Assembly: GCF_018130465.1 (NCBI RefSeq)
Contig: NZ_JAFCKJ010000004.1
Span: forward strand, 1 to 64,000
Source of the DNA: Bradyrhizobium canariense
Lineage (GTDB): Bacteria; Pseudomonadota; Alphaproteobacteria; Rhizobiales; Xanthobacteraceae
Length of the DNA: 64,000 nt
Direction: 5' to 3'
This document shows, in pieces, positions 41,807 to 50,941 of this stretch; within the stretch, counting starts at the first letter, position 1, and the number at the start of each line of letters is the position of its first letter. The notes below the pieces were generated by a model. It was not told the origin of the DNA, did no database searches, and worked only from the letters and a program-made list of their open reading frames with translations. The position numbers were made by a program, and so were the translations under genes.

Positions 41807-42502
41807 TCAGCTCAACACGAGGTCGAGCACCGCGGTATAATGGCACGCCGCGCCGGCCAAGACAAAGCCGTGCCAGATCGCATTCTGGAAGCGCAGCCGC
41901 CGCCAGGCGTGGAAGATCACGCCAAAGCTGTAGAGCAGGCCACCCGCAAGGATGAAGCCCAGCACCAGTTCAGGCAGTGCCTTGACCACGGAATCGTAGA
42001 GCATCACGCCGCTCCAGCCCATGGCGAGGTAGATGCCGACCGCGACGCGGTCGAACCGGCCGGGGTAAAGAAGTTTCAGCACGATGCCTGATATCGCCAC
42101 GCACCAGACGCCGGCGAGCAGCACCAGCGCGAACCCGCTGTCCTTCACCTCCAGAATGAACGGCGTGTAGGTCGCCGCGATCAGGAGATAGATCGCCGAA
42201 TGGTCGAAGCGCCGCAGCAGCCATTTGGCCGGCGAGACCGGCCAGAGATTATAGGTCGCCGACAACACCAGCATCGAGAGCAGGCCGGCGACGTAGATCG
42301 AGACGCCGACGATGTCGGTCGCGTCGGCATAGAGCACCGTCAGCACCACCAGCACGGTCGCGGCGATGATGCCGCAGAGCACGCCGATCGCGTGGATGAC
42401 GCCGTCGGCGATCAACTCGGCGCGGTCGTAATGCCAGCCGACCGCGTCGGCCGCGGCGTGGACGGAGGTGGATGCGAGTTGTTTCAGTTGGAAGACGGTC
42501 AT
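41807..42502 (-). CDS. Hemolysin III / TrhA-type membrane protein
   Basis: This protein of about 231 aa has seven TM segments and the PAQR/hemolysin III signature. An early I-A-D-G-V-I-H-A-I-G is followed by R-R-F-D-H-S-A-I-Y-L-L-I-A-A-T-Y-T-P-F, and a late F-Q-N-A-I-W-H-G-F-V-L-A-G-A-A-C-H-Y. These conserved His, Asp and Ser residues form the putative zinc site. The family influences membrane lipid homeostasis; Escherichia coli TrhA is one member. I took ATG 42502 (residue 5 of the longer ORF). Confidence 0.88.
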   Translation of the reverse strand: MTVFQLKQLASTSVHAAADAVGWHYDRAELIADGVIHAIGVLCGIIAATVLVVLTVLYADATDIVGVSIYVAGLLSMLVLSATYNLWPVSPAKWLLRRFDHSAIYLLIAATYTPFILEVKDSGFALVLLAGVWCVAISGIVLKLLYPGRFDRVAVGIYLAMGWSGVMLYDSVVKALPELVLGFILAGGLLYSFGVIFHAWRRLRFQNAIWHGFVLAGAACHYTAVLDLVLS

Positions 42503-42680
42503 GGCAATCCGCAAGGTGAGGCAATACCCTCTTGTATGGGTGTTTCGAGACCAGCGCGTCGTTCAAACGGCTGATTTGCCGACAAAGGCGGTGGAAGTAT
42601 GAAGCTTGATTTTCTTCACGCAATTGCCACTTCTGTGAACAGTCTCACATTTCCGCCCGCCCGGGATTCCCAACGTTCAT

Positions 42681-44150
42681 ATGGCATTTAGTTTCCAGGA
42701 TATGGTCGAAGAGGCGCGGCTGTCGGCGAGGGCGCTGATCGACTATGGCGAGCATTTCTTCAACCCGACGGTGCGATTGGGGGTTACCGGCCTGTCCCGG
42801 GCCGGCAAGACGGTGTTCATCACCGCGCTGATCCACGGCCTGACGCGCGGCGGGCGGTTTCCGGTATTCGAGGCCTATTCATCCGGGCGGATCGCGCGGG
42901 CGCATCTGGCGCCGCAGCCGGACGACGCCGTGCCGCGCTTTGCCTATGAGAGCCATTTGCGCGCGCTGATCGAGGAGCGGCGCTGGCCGAGTTCGACCGT
43001 CGACATCAGCGAGCTCAGGCTCATCATCGACTACCAGCGCCGGAACGGCGCCGACCGCACGCTGACGCTCGACATCGTCGACTATCCCGGCGAGTGGCTG
43101 CTCGATCTGCCGCTGCTCCAGAAGAGCTATGAGCAATGGTCCGCTGAAAGTCTCGCGCTCTCGCGCGAGGCACCGCGCGTCCATCTTGCCGCGGACTGGC
43201 ACGCGCATCTCGCAACGCTCAAGCCCGAGGCGCGCGAGGACGAGCAGGCGACACTTACGGCCGCAAAGCTCTTCAGGGGCTATTTGCAAGGCTGCCGCGA
43301 CGAGCGGTTTGCGATGAGCCTGCTGCCACCCGGCCGCTTCCTGATGCCGGGCAATCTCGCCGACACACCGGCGCTGACCTTTGCGCCGCTCGACGTTCCG
43401 ACCGGCGGCCAGGCGCCGGAGGGATCGCTATGGGCGATGATGGTGCGCCGCTATGAGGCCTACAAGGACGTCGTGGTGCGGCCGTTCTTCCGCGATCATT
43501 TTGCCCGGCTCGATCGCCAGATCGTGCTGGCCGACGCGCTCGCCGCGTTCAACTCCGGCCCCGAAGCGCTGCACGATCTCGAAGCCGCACTCGCGGGCAT
43601 TCTCGACTGCTTTCGTATCGGCCGCAGCACGTTCCTCTCCGGCCTGTTCCGGCCGCGCATCGACCGCATCCTGTTCGCGGCGACCAAGGCGGATCATCTG
43701 CATCATTCCAGCCACGACCGGCTCGAAGCCGTGCTGCGCCGCGCGGTCACCCGCGCCGTTGCGCGCGCGGAGAATACCGGCGCGGAGATCGACGTCGTCG
43801 CGCTCGCTGCCGTCCGCGCCACCCGCGAGGCGCAGGTCGCGCATGGCCGGGACAAATTGCCGTCGATTTTGGGAACGCCGGCCGCGGGCGAAAGCGCCGG
43901 CGGCGAGTTCTTCGACGGCAACACCGAGGTGGCGACCTTTCCGGGCGACCTGCCGCTCGATCCCGAGCCGCTGTTCAACGGCACCGACGCGTTCCGCGGG
44001 CTCTCGACCGAGGCCGCCGAGAAGAGCGATTTTCGCTTCCTGCGCTTCCGTCCGCCAAAGCTCGAACGCGAGGGGGCCGACGAGCCGGTGCTGCCTCACA
44101 TCCGCCTCGACCGTGCCTTGCAGTTCCTGATCGGAGACAAGCTGTCATGA
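42681..44150 (+). CDS. ycjX: YcjX-family P-loop GTPase
   Basis: This 489-aa protein has a Walker A motif, G-L-S-R-A-G-K-T-V-F, at about 37-46 and a Walker B-like L-D-I-V-D-Y-P-G-E-W near 131-140, as in the YcjX/DUF463 family of GTP-binding proteins. The family is linked to envelope stress operons in other bacteria. Its role here is not known. The stop overlaps the start of the next gene (ATGA at 44147-44150), so the pair is translationally coupled. YcjX and YcjF homologues occur together across Proteobacteria. Confidence 0.92.
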   Translation: MAFSFQDMVEEARLSARALIDYGEHFFNPTVRLGVTGLSRAGKTVFITALIHGLTRGGRFPVFEAYSSGRIARAHLAPQPDDAVPRFAYESHLRALIEERRWPSSTVDISELRLIIDYQRRNGADRTLTLDIVDYPGEWLLDLPLLQKSYEQWSAESLALSREAPRVHLAADWHAHLATLKPEAREDEQATLTAAKLFRGYLQGCRDERFAMSLLPPGRFLMPGNLADTPALTFAPLDVPTGGQAPEGSLWAMMVRRYEAYKDVVVRPFFRDHFARLDRQIVLADALAAFNSGPEALHDLEAALAGILDCFRIGRSTFLSGLFRPRIDRILFAATKADHLHHSSHDRLEAVLRRAVTRAVARAENTGAEIDVVALAAVRATREAQVAHGRDKLPSILGTPAAGESAGGEFFDGNTEVATFPGDLPLDPEPLFNGTDAFRGLSTEAAEKSDFRFLRFRPPKLEREGADEPVLPHIRLDRALQFLIGDKLS

Positions 44151-45172
44151 ACGAGCGATCCCAGCCCCGGCGGCCGGCGACGTTCCGGCTCGATGATCCC
44201 GGCGTCGTCGTCACCGAGGCCGATGAGACGGCACGGCTCGGTCGCGGCACCATCCACATCACGCCGGAGCACGATCCGGCGACATTGCCGGTTCCAATTG
44301 ATTCCGCGCTTCCAGCCCGGCGCGGCTTTCCCTGGGGCGCGCTGTTCTGGTCCGGCGTTGCCGGGCTGACGCTGCTCGGCACGGGACTTGGCGTCGTCCA
44401 TCTGGTGGAGGACCTGTTTGCGCGCAGCGAAAGCCTCGGCTTCGTCGGCCTCGCCTTCGCGCTTCTCACCGCGCTGGCGCTCGCGGTGGTGATCGGGCGT
44501 GAAGTGTATGGACTGGCGCGCCTCGCGACCATCGAGAAGCTGCATCAGCGCGCAGCCGCCGTCCTCGCCAGCGACGACCGCAAGGAGAGCCGCGCCATCG
44601 TGCAGGATCTGCTCAAGATCGCGCATCAAAATCCGCAGCTCGCGCGCGCCCGCGCCGCGCTCGAGAGCCACGCCGGCGAGATCATCGACGGCGCCGACAT
44701 GATCCGGCTCGCCGAGCGTGAATTGATGTCGCCGCTCGACACGGAGGCGCGGCGGCTGGTGTCGTCAGCCGCGCAGAAGGTCTCGATCGTCACAGCGGTT
44801 TCGCCTCGCGCGCTGATCGACGTGTTGTTCGTGTTCGTGGCGTCGCTGCGCCTGATCCGCCAGCTTGCCCGGCTCTATGGCGGTCGTCCCGGCGCGCTCG
44901 GCATGATCCGCCTGCTCCGCCACGTCATCGCTCATCTCGCCATCACCGGCGGCATGGCCGCGAGCGACAGCCTGGTGCAGCAGATGCTCGGGCATGGGAT
45001 TGCAGCAAAGCTCTCGCAGCGACTGGGCGAAGGCGTGCTCAATGGATTGCTGACGGCGCGGCTGGGCCTGGCCGCGATCGACGTCACACGGCCGCTGCCG
45101 TTCGCGGCACTGCCGCCGCCGAAACTATCGGATCTCGCAACGGATCTGCTGCGGAAGAAGGACGAGGAGTAG
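44147..45172 (+). CDS. ycjF: YcjF-family (DUF697, TIGR01620) membrane protein
   Basis: This 341-aa protein has two TM helices at about 68-85 and 102-120, and a C-terminal DUF697 domain with T-A-V-S-P-R-A-L-I-D-V-L and H-L-A-I-T-G-G-M-A-A-S-D. The order and coupling with YcjX are those of ycjX-ycjF pairs. It probably anchors the GTPase to the membrane; this is inferred from the coupling. The N-terminal 60 residues are polar and probably cytoplasmic. Confidence 0.9.
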   Translation: MNERSQPRRPATFRLDDPGVVVTEADETARLGRGTIHITPEHDPATLPVPIDSALPARRGFPWGALFWSGVAGLTLLGTGLGVVHLVEDLFARSESLGFVGLAFALLTALALAVVIGREVYGLARLATIEKLHQRAAAVLASDDRKESRAIVQDLLKIAHQNPQLARARAALESHAGEIIDGADMIRLAERELMSPLDTEARRLVSSAAQKVSIVTAVSPRALIDVLFVFVASLRLIRQLARLYGGRPGALGMIRLLRHVIAHLAITGGMAASDSLVQQMLGHGIAAKLSQRLGEGVLNGLLTARLGLAAIDVTRPLPFAALPPPKLSDLATDLLRKKDEE

Positions 45173-45188
45173 CGATCCGTTCGCCTCG

Positions 45189-46778
45189 CTAAGCGAGCGT
45201 ACGCCGCGCGAACTCCCCCGCCAGCACGCGCCACTGGAACAGCGGAGAATCCTTCGGCGGTGACAGCTCTGGCGTCCAGCCAGTGAGCTTTTCAATCACA
45301 TAGGTGTCCGTCAGAACGCCCCGCCAGCGTCGTTCGACCTGGCCAAGCGGTTCACGCTTGGCGGGGATGTTCTCCCACAGCGATGAGCGGTTGTCCGGCT
45401 CACGGCCAACATAGATGCCCGCGCGGCCCTTGATCCGGTCCAGGCCGGGATCGCGAAAGTCCTGGAAGCGGCCGCGCTCGTTGATCTCGATCACCGGCAC
45501 GCGGCCCCGGAACAGCCAGCGCATCATGGCATAGGTGCGGTAGTCCGTGGTGGCGATCCAGGTCGCGCCGGTCTCGTCCAGCGCGGCCTGCGCGCGCGCC
45601 GCGACCTGCTCGTAGCCGGACTCGGCACCGATCGGATCGATCTTGCCGAGCAAATTCCAGGGCGCGGCGACGTAGTAGAGGAACACGATGACGACAAAAG
45701 CGACGCCCGAGACCACCGCCGTGTTGGCCCAGAACAGCGACGACCTGATCATCCGCGCCGACCATTTTTCACGCGACAGCATGGTGAGGTTGATGGCGGC
45801 GGCGGCAAAACCGACCGGCCACATGAACATCGGCCAGGTGTCGCCGACGCGGAGGGTCAGGGATTTCGAGAGGAAATAGAGAAACGGTACCAAGACCGCG
45901 GTCGACAGCAGAATCGCGACCGGCTCGCGCGTGCGATAGCCGCGCCACGCCGTCAGCACCACCCCTGTCAGCACCACCGGGAGCATGACGAAGCCGACCA
46001 GACCGAATTGCAGGCCGATGTAATCCCCGATCGTGCGGAGCGAGATGCCGTAATTGGTGGTGGCGCGCACGCCCTGGAAGCGGATCGAGGCCCAATCGTG
46101 CTGCACGTTCCAGATCAGGACCGGCGAGAACACGACGATTGCGATCAGAACCGCGAGATACGGATAGGGGCTGCGCAACCAGCGCCAGCGCCAATCCGGC
46201 ACCAGCAGAAAGGCGGCAACCGCCGGCGCGAACATGATCACGGTGAATTTCGACAGCATCGCCAGCCCGGCGAACAGGCCGGCCGCGAGCCACCAGCGGC
46301 CGTCGCCGCCCTGCGCAAGCCGCACCAGGGACCACATCATCGCCACCGCCAACGGGATCATGGCGACATCGGGCGCGACCTTGGCCATCAGCAGGCCGTA
46401 ATACAGCGCGGCCTCCGGCATCAACACCGCGAGCACGACGGCGCGCATGTCGTGGGTGAGGCGGCGGACGATATCGGCGAGCAGGAGCTGCGTCACCAGC
46501 ATCGTCACGATGCCGCCGAAGCGCACCCCGAGCGTGGTGTCGCCGAAGATCGCGGTGCCGAACCGGATCAGCCAGGCGATGCCGGGGGGATGATCCAGGA
46601 AGCTGAGCGCTGTCTCCTGCGACCAGGTCCAGTAATAGGCCTCATCCGTGCGCAGCTCGATTGCGGAGGCGTAGACGATGCGCAGCAGCGTCATCGCGGC
46701 GATGATCGCCGCGGCCATGACGAGCGGCCGGCGCGCCGCGCCGGCGGGGGGCATCGTGATGTCGGGAGTTGTCGTCAC
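45189..46778 (-). CDS. Glycosyltransferase family 39 (ArnT/PMT-like)
   Basis: The product is about 529 aa with ten or more TM segments. The luminal loop near the N-terminus reads E-L-R-T-D-E-A-Y-Y-W, whose acidic D-E is the catalytic pair of GT-C transferases. It continues D-H-P-P-G-I-A-W-L. A periplasmic C-terminal domain follows at about 400-529. Such enzymes move a sugar from a polyprenyl-phosphate donor to lipid A, a protein or another glycan. I chose the GTG at 46778, giving M-T-T-T-P-D. The ORF reaches 46919, but that part would translate an intergenic palindrome. An ATG at 46754 is an alternative. Confidence 0.85.
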   Translation of the reverse strand: MTTTPDITMPPAGAARRPLVMAAAIIAAMTLLRIVYASAIELRTDEAYYWTWSQETALSFLDHPPGIAWLIRFGTAIFGDTTLGVRFGGIVTMLVTQLLLADIVRRLTHDMRAVVLAVLMPEAALYYGLLMAKVAPDVAMIPLAVAMMWSLVRLAQGGDGRWWLAAGLFAGLAMLSKFTVIMFAPAVAAFLLVPDWRWRWLRSPYPYLAVLIAIVVFSPVLIWNVQHDWASIRFQGVRATTNYGISLRTIGDYIGLQFGLVGFVMLPVVLTGVVLTAWRGYRTREPVAILLSTAVLVPFLYFLSKSLTLRVGDTWPMFMWPVGFAAAAINLTMLSREKWSARMIRSSLFWANTAVVSGVAFVVIVFLYYVAAPWNLLGKIDPIGAESGYEQVAARAQAALDETGATWIATTDYRTYAMMRWLFRGRVPVIEINERGRFQDFRDPGLDRIKGRAGIYVGREPDNRSSLWENIPAKREPLGQVERRWRGVLTDTYVIEKLTGWTPELSPPKDSPLFQWRVLAGEFARRTLA

Positions 46779-46837
46779 GGCCGCGCTTTTCGCCAACCTG
46801 GGAGGGGGAGTCAATGCGGGGGGCGCCCGACTCGATC

Positions 46838-46874
46838 GTCGTCCCGGACGAGCGAAGCGCCGATCCGGGACGAC
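46838..46874. repeat. Short intergenic palindrome (GTCGTCCCGG type)
   Basis: GTCGTCCCGGA at 46838 is mirrored by TCCGGGACGAC ending at 46874, with AGCGAAGC between. It lies in the leader of the GT39 gene and supports a start inside the longer ORF. Confidence 0.65.
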
Positions 46875-46976
46875 AATGGAGTATGTCCTACCGCGCATGT
46901 GATCGGGCCAGCTGTCCACCCCCGGAATTAAACGCTACGCTGGCTGTTCTCCTTGGTGAACTGATACAAGCGAATC

Positions 46977-48707
46977 ATGGCCACCGCCCCTGCACAGATG
47001 TCCGAACTCGTCCGCGCCATCAGCGTGCGCCAGGTGCGGCTGGTCTGCGGCGTCATCCTGTTCTCCTATGTGGTCAGCCATTTCCTCAACCACGCGCTCG
47101 GCAACATCTCGGTCGATGCCATGGAGATCGGGGTCTACTACCACACGCTGTTCTGGCAGTTCCTGCCTGTCGCGATCGTGTTCTACACGGCGGCGCTCAC
47201 GCATATGGGGCTCGGCATCTATGCGCTGTATCAGCGCCGGCAGTTCCGCTGGCGGACGGTCGAGCCGCTGCAGCTCGTGCTTGGCTTGAGCATCCCCGCG
47301 CTGGTCATGGCGCATGTGATCGGCGTGCGGCTCGGCCAGACGCTGTACGGACACCAAAAGCTCTATCCGCAGGAACTCTATCTGTTCTTCGTCGCGTCGA
47401 ACCGTATCTGGCCGATGACGATCCTGCTTCTCGTCGCCTGGGTGCACGGCTGCATCGGCATCTTCTTCTGGCTCCGCCTCAAATCCTTCTTCACGCGCGC
47501 GGCGCCCTATCTGCTCGCGGCGGCCGTGCTGATCCCGACGCTGGCGCTGCTGGGCGTCTACCAGGGTGGCCGCAGCGTCGAGGTCGAAGCGGACGATGGG
47601 GAATGGCGGACGCATAATCTCACGCGCCGCCAGGTCGGCACGGCTGCCGAGGCCGCGACGCTCGACCGCATCACCGGCGGCCTCACTGCCGGTTATCTCG
47701 GACTGCTCGCCCTGGCGCTGCTGGCGCGCGGCGCGCGCGCCTTGCGCGAGCGGCGCGGTGGCATGATCGCGCTGTCCTACGGCAACGGCAAGACGGTGCG
47801 CGTCCCCAAGGGCCTCTCCGTGCTGGAGGCGAGCCTGCGCCACAATGTGCCGCATGCCAGCGTCTGCGGCGGCCGCGCCCGCTGCTCGACCTGCCGCATC
47901 CGCGTCATCGGCGATCATGGCACCCTGCCCGAGCCGTCGCAGCGCGAGGCGTTCGTGCTCACCCGTGTCGGCACCAGCGATCCCTCGATCAGGCTGGCCT
48001 GCCAGCTGCGGCCGACATCGGACCTCTCCTTCTTCCAGCTCTTCACCTCGCATACCCAGTCGTCGAGCGCGCAGGCCTCGACGCCCGCCAGAATCGGCCA
48101 GGAGCGCTATCTCGTCAGCCTGTTCGTGGACATGCGCGGCTCGACGCAACTGGCCGAGAAGCGGCTGCCGTTCGACACCGTCTTCATCGTCAACCGCTTC
48201 CTCGGCGCCGTCTCGCAGGCCGTGATCGAGAATGGCGGCCAGCCGAACCAGTTCGTCGGCGACGGCATGCTGGCGCTGTTCGGACTGACCGCCGATCCGC
48301 AGACCGCCTGCCGGCAGGCGCTGAAGGCCGCCGCCGGGATCGCCAGGCATATCGACGAGCTCAACGAGCTCCTCGCCCACGATCTGCGCCAGCCGATCCG
48401 CTTCGGCATCGGTATCCATGGCGGCGAGGTCATCATCGGCGACATCGGCTATCGCGATCACATCGTCTTCACGGCACTGGGCGATGCCGTCAACGTCGCG
48501 GCCCGCCTCCAGGACATGACCAAGACACTGGCCTGCGAAGCGATCGTCTCGGAGGAAGTCCGCCGCACCGCGGGCCTTGCCGATGATGCACTGCCGCAGC
48601 AGGAGGTCGCGATCCGCGGCCGCGACGAACCGATGGCCGTGCGCGTCGTCGCGGACGCCAGGGAGCTGTCGGCGCTCGTCGATCACGGCGAACGCGTCGC
48701 GGCGTAA
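46977..48707 (+). CDS. cyaC: Membrane adenylate cyclase with six-TM heme-anchor-like domain and 2Fe-2S domain (CyaC type)
   Basis: This 576-aa protein has three parts. Residues 18-250 form six TM helices with several His near helix ends (S-H-F-L-N-H, T-H-M-G-L, A-H-V-I-G, V-H-G-C), like the diheme anchor of succinate dehydrogenase. Residues about 262-348 are a plant-type ferredoxin domain with C297-x5-C303-x2-C306 and C342. Residues 375-560 are a class III cyclase with metal-binding D385 (F-V-D-M-R-G-S-T) and D429 (G-D-G-M), and L-G-D-A-V-N-V-A-A-R. The same order is known in Sinorhizobium CyaC, a redox-regulated cyclase that responds to quinones. Control of cAMP by the respiratory chain is inferred from that homology. 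The gene is monocistronic. Confidence 0.9.
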   Translation: MATAPAQMSELVRAISVRQVRLVCGVILFSYVVSHFLNHALGNISVDAMEIGVYYHTLFWQFLPVAIVFYTAALTHMGLGIYALYQRRQFRWRTVEPLQLVLGLSIPALVMAHVIGVRLGQTLYGHQKLYPQELYLFFVASNRIWPMTILLLVAWVHGCIGIFFWLRLKSFFTRAAPYLLAAAVLIPTLALLGVYQGGRSVEVEADDGEWRTHNLTRRQVGTAAEAATLDRITGGLTAGYLGLLALALLARGARALRERRGGMIALSYGNGKTVRVPKGLSVLEASLRHNVPHASVCGGRARCSTCRIRVIGDHGTLPEPSQREAFVLTRVGTSDPSIRLACQLRPTSDLSFFQLFTSHTQSSSAQASTPARIGQERYLVSLFVDMRGSTQLAEKRLPFDTVFIVNRFLGAVSQAVIENGGQPNQFVGDGMLALFGLTADPQTACRQALKAAAGIARHIDELNELLAHDLRQPIRFGIGIHGGEVIIGDIGYRDHIVFTALGDAVNVAARLQDMTKTLACEAIVSEEVRRTAGLADDALPQQEVAIRGRDEPMAVRVVADARELSALVDHGERVAA

Positions 48708-48842
48708 CACCGGCTTGCTGCAACGCAACGGCATGGGCCTGCTGCGAAAGCACGAATTGACTTCATCCGGGTCGTTGCGACAGATGAGCGCAGGATCGCG
48801 GTGATGACCGCGATCCAACGAAAAGCTCCGGGAGGAGACCAC

Positions 48843-50042
48843 ATGTTCGATCGACGCGACCTGCTCAAAGGAGCGGGCCTTGCCGCTATTTCGGCCGCAC
48901 TGAACTCGACCAAGGCGCTGGCACTCGACACCGTCACCCTGCCCTTCGCCAATGGCGAACGTCCCTTGGTGAAATATCCGCAGAAGCGGCCGATGATCGG
49001 CCTGACGAGCCGCCCGCCGCAGCTCGAGACGCCGTTCTCGGTGTTCAACGACGGCCCGATCACGCCGAATAACGCGTTCTTCGTGCGCTATCACCTTTCC
49101 GACCTGCCCTACAATCTCGACCCCGACAAGTTCACGCTTGAGGTCAAGGGCAAGGTCGACAAGCCGCTCAAGCTGTCGCTGAGGGACATCAGGAAGATGA
49201 AGGCGACCGAGATCGTCGCCGTCAACCAGTGCTCCGGCAACAGCCGCGGCTTCTCGGATCCGCGCGTCGCCGGCGGCCAGCTCGCCAACGGCGCGATGGG
49301 CAATGCGCGCTGGCGCGGTGTGCCGCTGAAGGCCGTGCTGGAGATGGCGGGCGTGCAGAGCGGCGCCAAGCAGGTCACCTTCAACGGCATGGACGGTCCG
49401 GTCAGCGACAAGACGCCCGATTTCGTCAAGGCGCTCGATATCGATCACGCCAGCGACGGCGAGGTGATGCTGGCCTATGGCATGAACGGCGAGGACCTGC
49501 CGTTCCTCAACGGCTTTCCGCTGCGCCTGATCGTGCCCGGCTATTACGGCACCTACTGGGTCAAGCACCTCAACGAGATCACCGTCGTCGACAATGTCTA
49601 TGACGGCTTCTGGATGAAGTCGGCCTATCGCATTCCGGACACGCCGAACAACGCGGTCGAGCCAGGCACCGCACCGAAGGCGACGATCCCGATCAATCGC
49701 TTTACCATCCGTTCCTTCATCACCAGCCTCAACGACGGTGCCAAGCTGAAAGCAGGCGGCACGACGCTGCGCGGCATCGCCTTCGATGGCGGCAAGGGCA
49801 TCAAGGAGGTCGCGGTCTCCACCGACGGCGGCAAGAGCTGGACCAACGCCAGGCTCGGCAAGGATTTTGGCAAATACTCATTCCGTGAATGGAAGCTGCC
49901 GGTGAAGCTCGCGGCGGGCTCCTACGAGCTCAAGGTGCGCGCCACCGGCAATGGCGGTGAAACCCAGCCGGATACGCCGCGCTGGAATCCGGCGGGTTAT
50001 CTACGCAACGTCGTCGAAACCGTCCGCGTCACCGTGGCCTGA
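48843..50042 (+). CDS. sorA: Sulfite dehydrogenase molybdopterin subunit, SorA-like
   Basis: This 399-aa protein begins with a Tat-type signal (F-D-R-R-D-L-L-K-G). It has the sulfite oxidase fold: a Moco domain with the Mo-binding Cys130 in V-N-Q-C-S-G-N-S-R-G, then a dimerisation domain starting near residue 280. The partner, a small c-type cytochrome gene, follows 11 bp on. SorAB oxidises sulfite to sulfate in the periplasm and passes electrons to cytochrome c. ATG 48843 follows GGGAGGAG; the longer ORF at 48801 adds 14 unneeded residues. Confidence 0.88.
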   Translation: MFDRRDLLKGAGLAAISAALNSTKALALDTVTLPFANGERPLVKYPQKRPMIGLTSRPPQLETPFSVFNDGPITPNNAFFVRYHLSDLPYNLDPDKFTLEVKGKVDKPLKLSLRDIRKMKATEIVAVNQCSGNSRGFSDPRVAGGQLANGAMGNARWRGVPLKAVLEMAGVQSGAKQVTFNGMDGPVSDKTPDFVKALDIDHASDGEVMLAYGMNGEDLPFLNGFPLRLIVPGYYGTYWVKHLNEITVVDNVYDGFWMKSAYRIPDTPNNAVEPGTAPKATIPINRFTIRSFITSLNDGAKLKAGGTTLRGIAFDGGKGIKEVAVSTDGGKSWTNARLGKDFGKYSFREWKLPVKLAAGSYELKVRATGNGGETQPDTPRWNPAGYLRNVVETVRVTVA

Positions 50043-50053
50043 GGGGAATGATC

Positions 50054-50362
50054 ATGCAGCGCACCGCTCTTCTCACCATCTCGCTCGCGTTCTCGGCCGG
50101 CATCGGCGCCGTGGTCGCGGCGCCCGTCAATTACAAGCTCCCGGACGAGGTCGCCGCCTTCAAGCCAGGCCCCAATCTCGAAATCGTGCAGGGCAATTGC
50201 AGCGCCTGCCACTCCGCCGACTACATCAACACACAGCCGCCGATGAAGGACAAGAAGGGCTTCTGGCAGGCCGAGGTGACCAAGATGATCAAGGTCTATG
50301 GCGCACCGATCGACGATGGCGATGTCAGCAAGATCGTCGACTATCTGGCCGCGACTTATTGA
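50054..50362 (+). CDS. sorB: Sulfite dehydrogenase cytochrome c subunit, SorB-like
   Basis: This protein of about 102 aa has a signal peptide (1-22, ending V-V-A-A) and one c-type heme site, C-S-A-C-H, near residue 50. The distal Met is likely M-I-K-V or M-K-D. It follows the SorA gene directly, as in other sulfite dehydrogenase operons, and would be its electron acceptor. Two start codons 6 bp apart exist; ATG 50054 has better spacing to AGGGG than 50048. Confidence 0.85.
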   Translation: MQRTALLTISLAFSAGIGAVVAAPVNYKLPDEVAAFKPGPNLEIVQGNCSACHSADYINTQPPMKDKKGFWQAEVTKMIKVYGAPIDDGDVSKIVDYLAATY

Positions 50363-50570
50363 CGGATGGTTCGCGGCGCGCGGACCAATTGACCGCGAAA
50401 CGGGCAAAACCGGCAAAAACGCCGCGAAGTTGAGCGGAATTCGGCAAAATGCCGATGTGGTTTGAGCTACCAAGCCAGCCACATTCCGCGTATCGTATTA
50501 GGACCGAACCGGCCGGTTGGCGGGGACTGGCGGTTCGAGATCTCGGAGGAAGACCCGCGGAGAAGTCGTG

Positions 50571-50771
50571 ATGGCTAAAGGTACGGTCAAGTGGTTCAAC
50601 CCGACGAAGGGTTATGGATTTATCCAGCCTGCGTCGGGCGGCAAGGATGTGTTCGTGCATATCTCAGCAGTGCAGAAAGCCGGTCTGTCGTCCCTGAACG
50701 AAGGACAGACGGTGGAATATGAAGAGATCGCAAACCGAGGCAAAAGCTCCGCAGAGAACCTCAAAGTATAA
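50571..50771 (+). CDS. Cold-shock domain protein
   Basis: This 66-aa protein is a single cold-shock domain. RNP1 is K-G-Y-G-F-I and RNP2 is V-F-V-H-I, with the family start [10 protein letters not shown]. It binds single-stranded nucleic acid and helps melt RNA structures. The 208-bp gap in front holds no other gene I can support; long leaders are typical of cold-shock genes, and it could be post-transcriptionally regulated. A perfect 20-bp palindrome follows at 50791-50810. The longer ORF start at 50517 is not credible. Confidence 0.95.
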   Translation: MAKGTVKWFNPTKGYGFIQPASGGKDVFVHISAVQKAGLSSLNEGQTVEYEEIANRGKSSAENLKV

Positions 50772-50790
50772 GCCCGCCAGCGTTTGCTAA

Positions 50791-50810
50791 CTCCCGGATC
50801 GATCCGGGAG
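50791..50810 (+). terminator. Palindrome after the cold-shock gene, possible terminator
   Basis: CTCCCGGATC and GATCCGGGAG form a perfect 20-bp palindrome 19 bp past the cold-shock stop. There is no clear U-tract, so termination is probable but not certain. Confidence 0.45.
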
Positions 50811-50941
50811 CCGGGCCAAGAGAATTTTAGAAGACGGTCGGTGCATTCGACGACAGGCGTTGCGATTGCACACGGAGAACTATTTGCCCGGGAAGACCGC
50901 CCGTTCAACGCCGCAGCAATGACAATCGCGACAGCACTTCG

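Noticed and set aside
46935-49568. 877-aa minus-strand ORF
   Set aside because: Shadow of the adenylate cyclase and sulfite dehydrogenase genes, which carry clear motifs on the plus strand.
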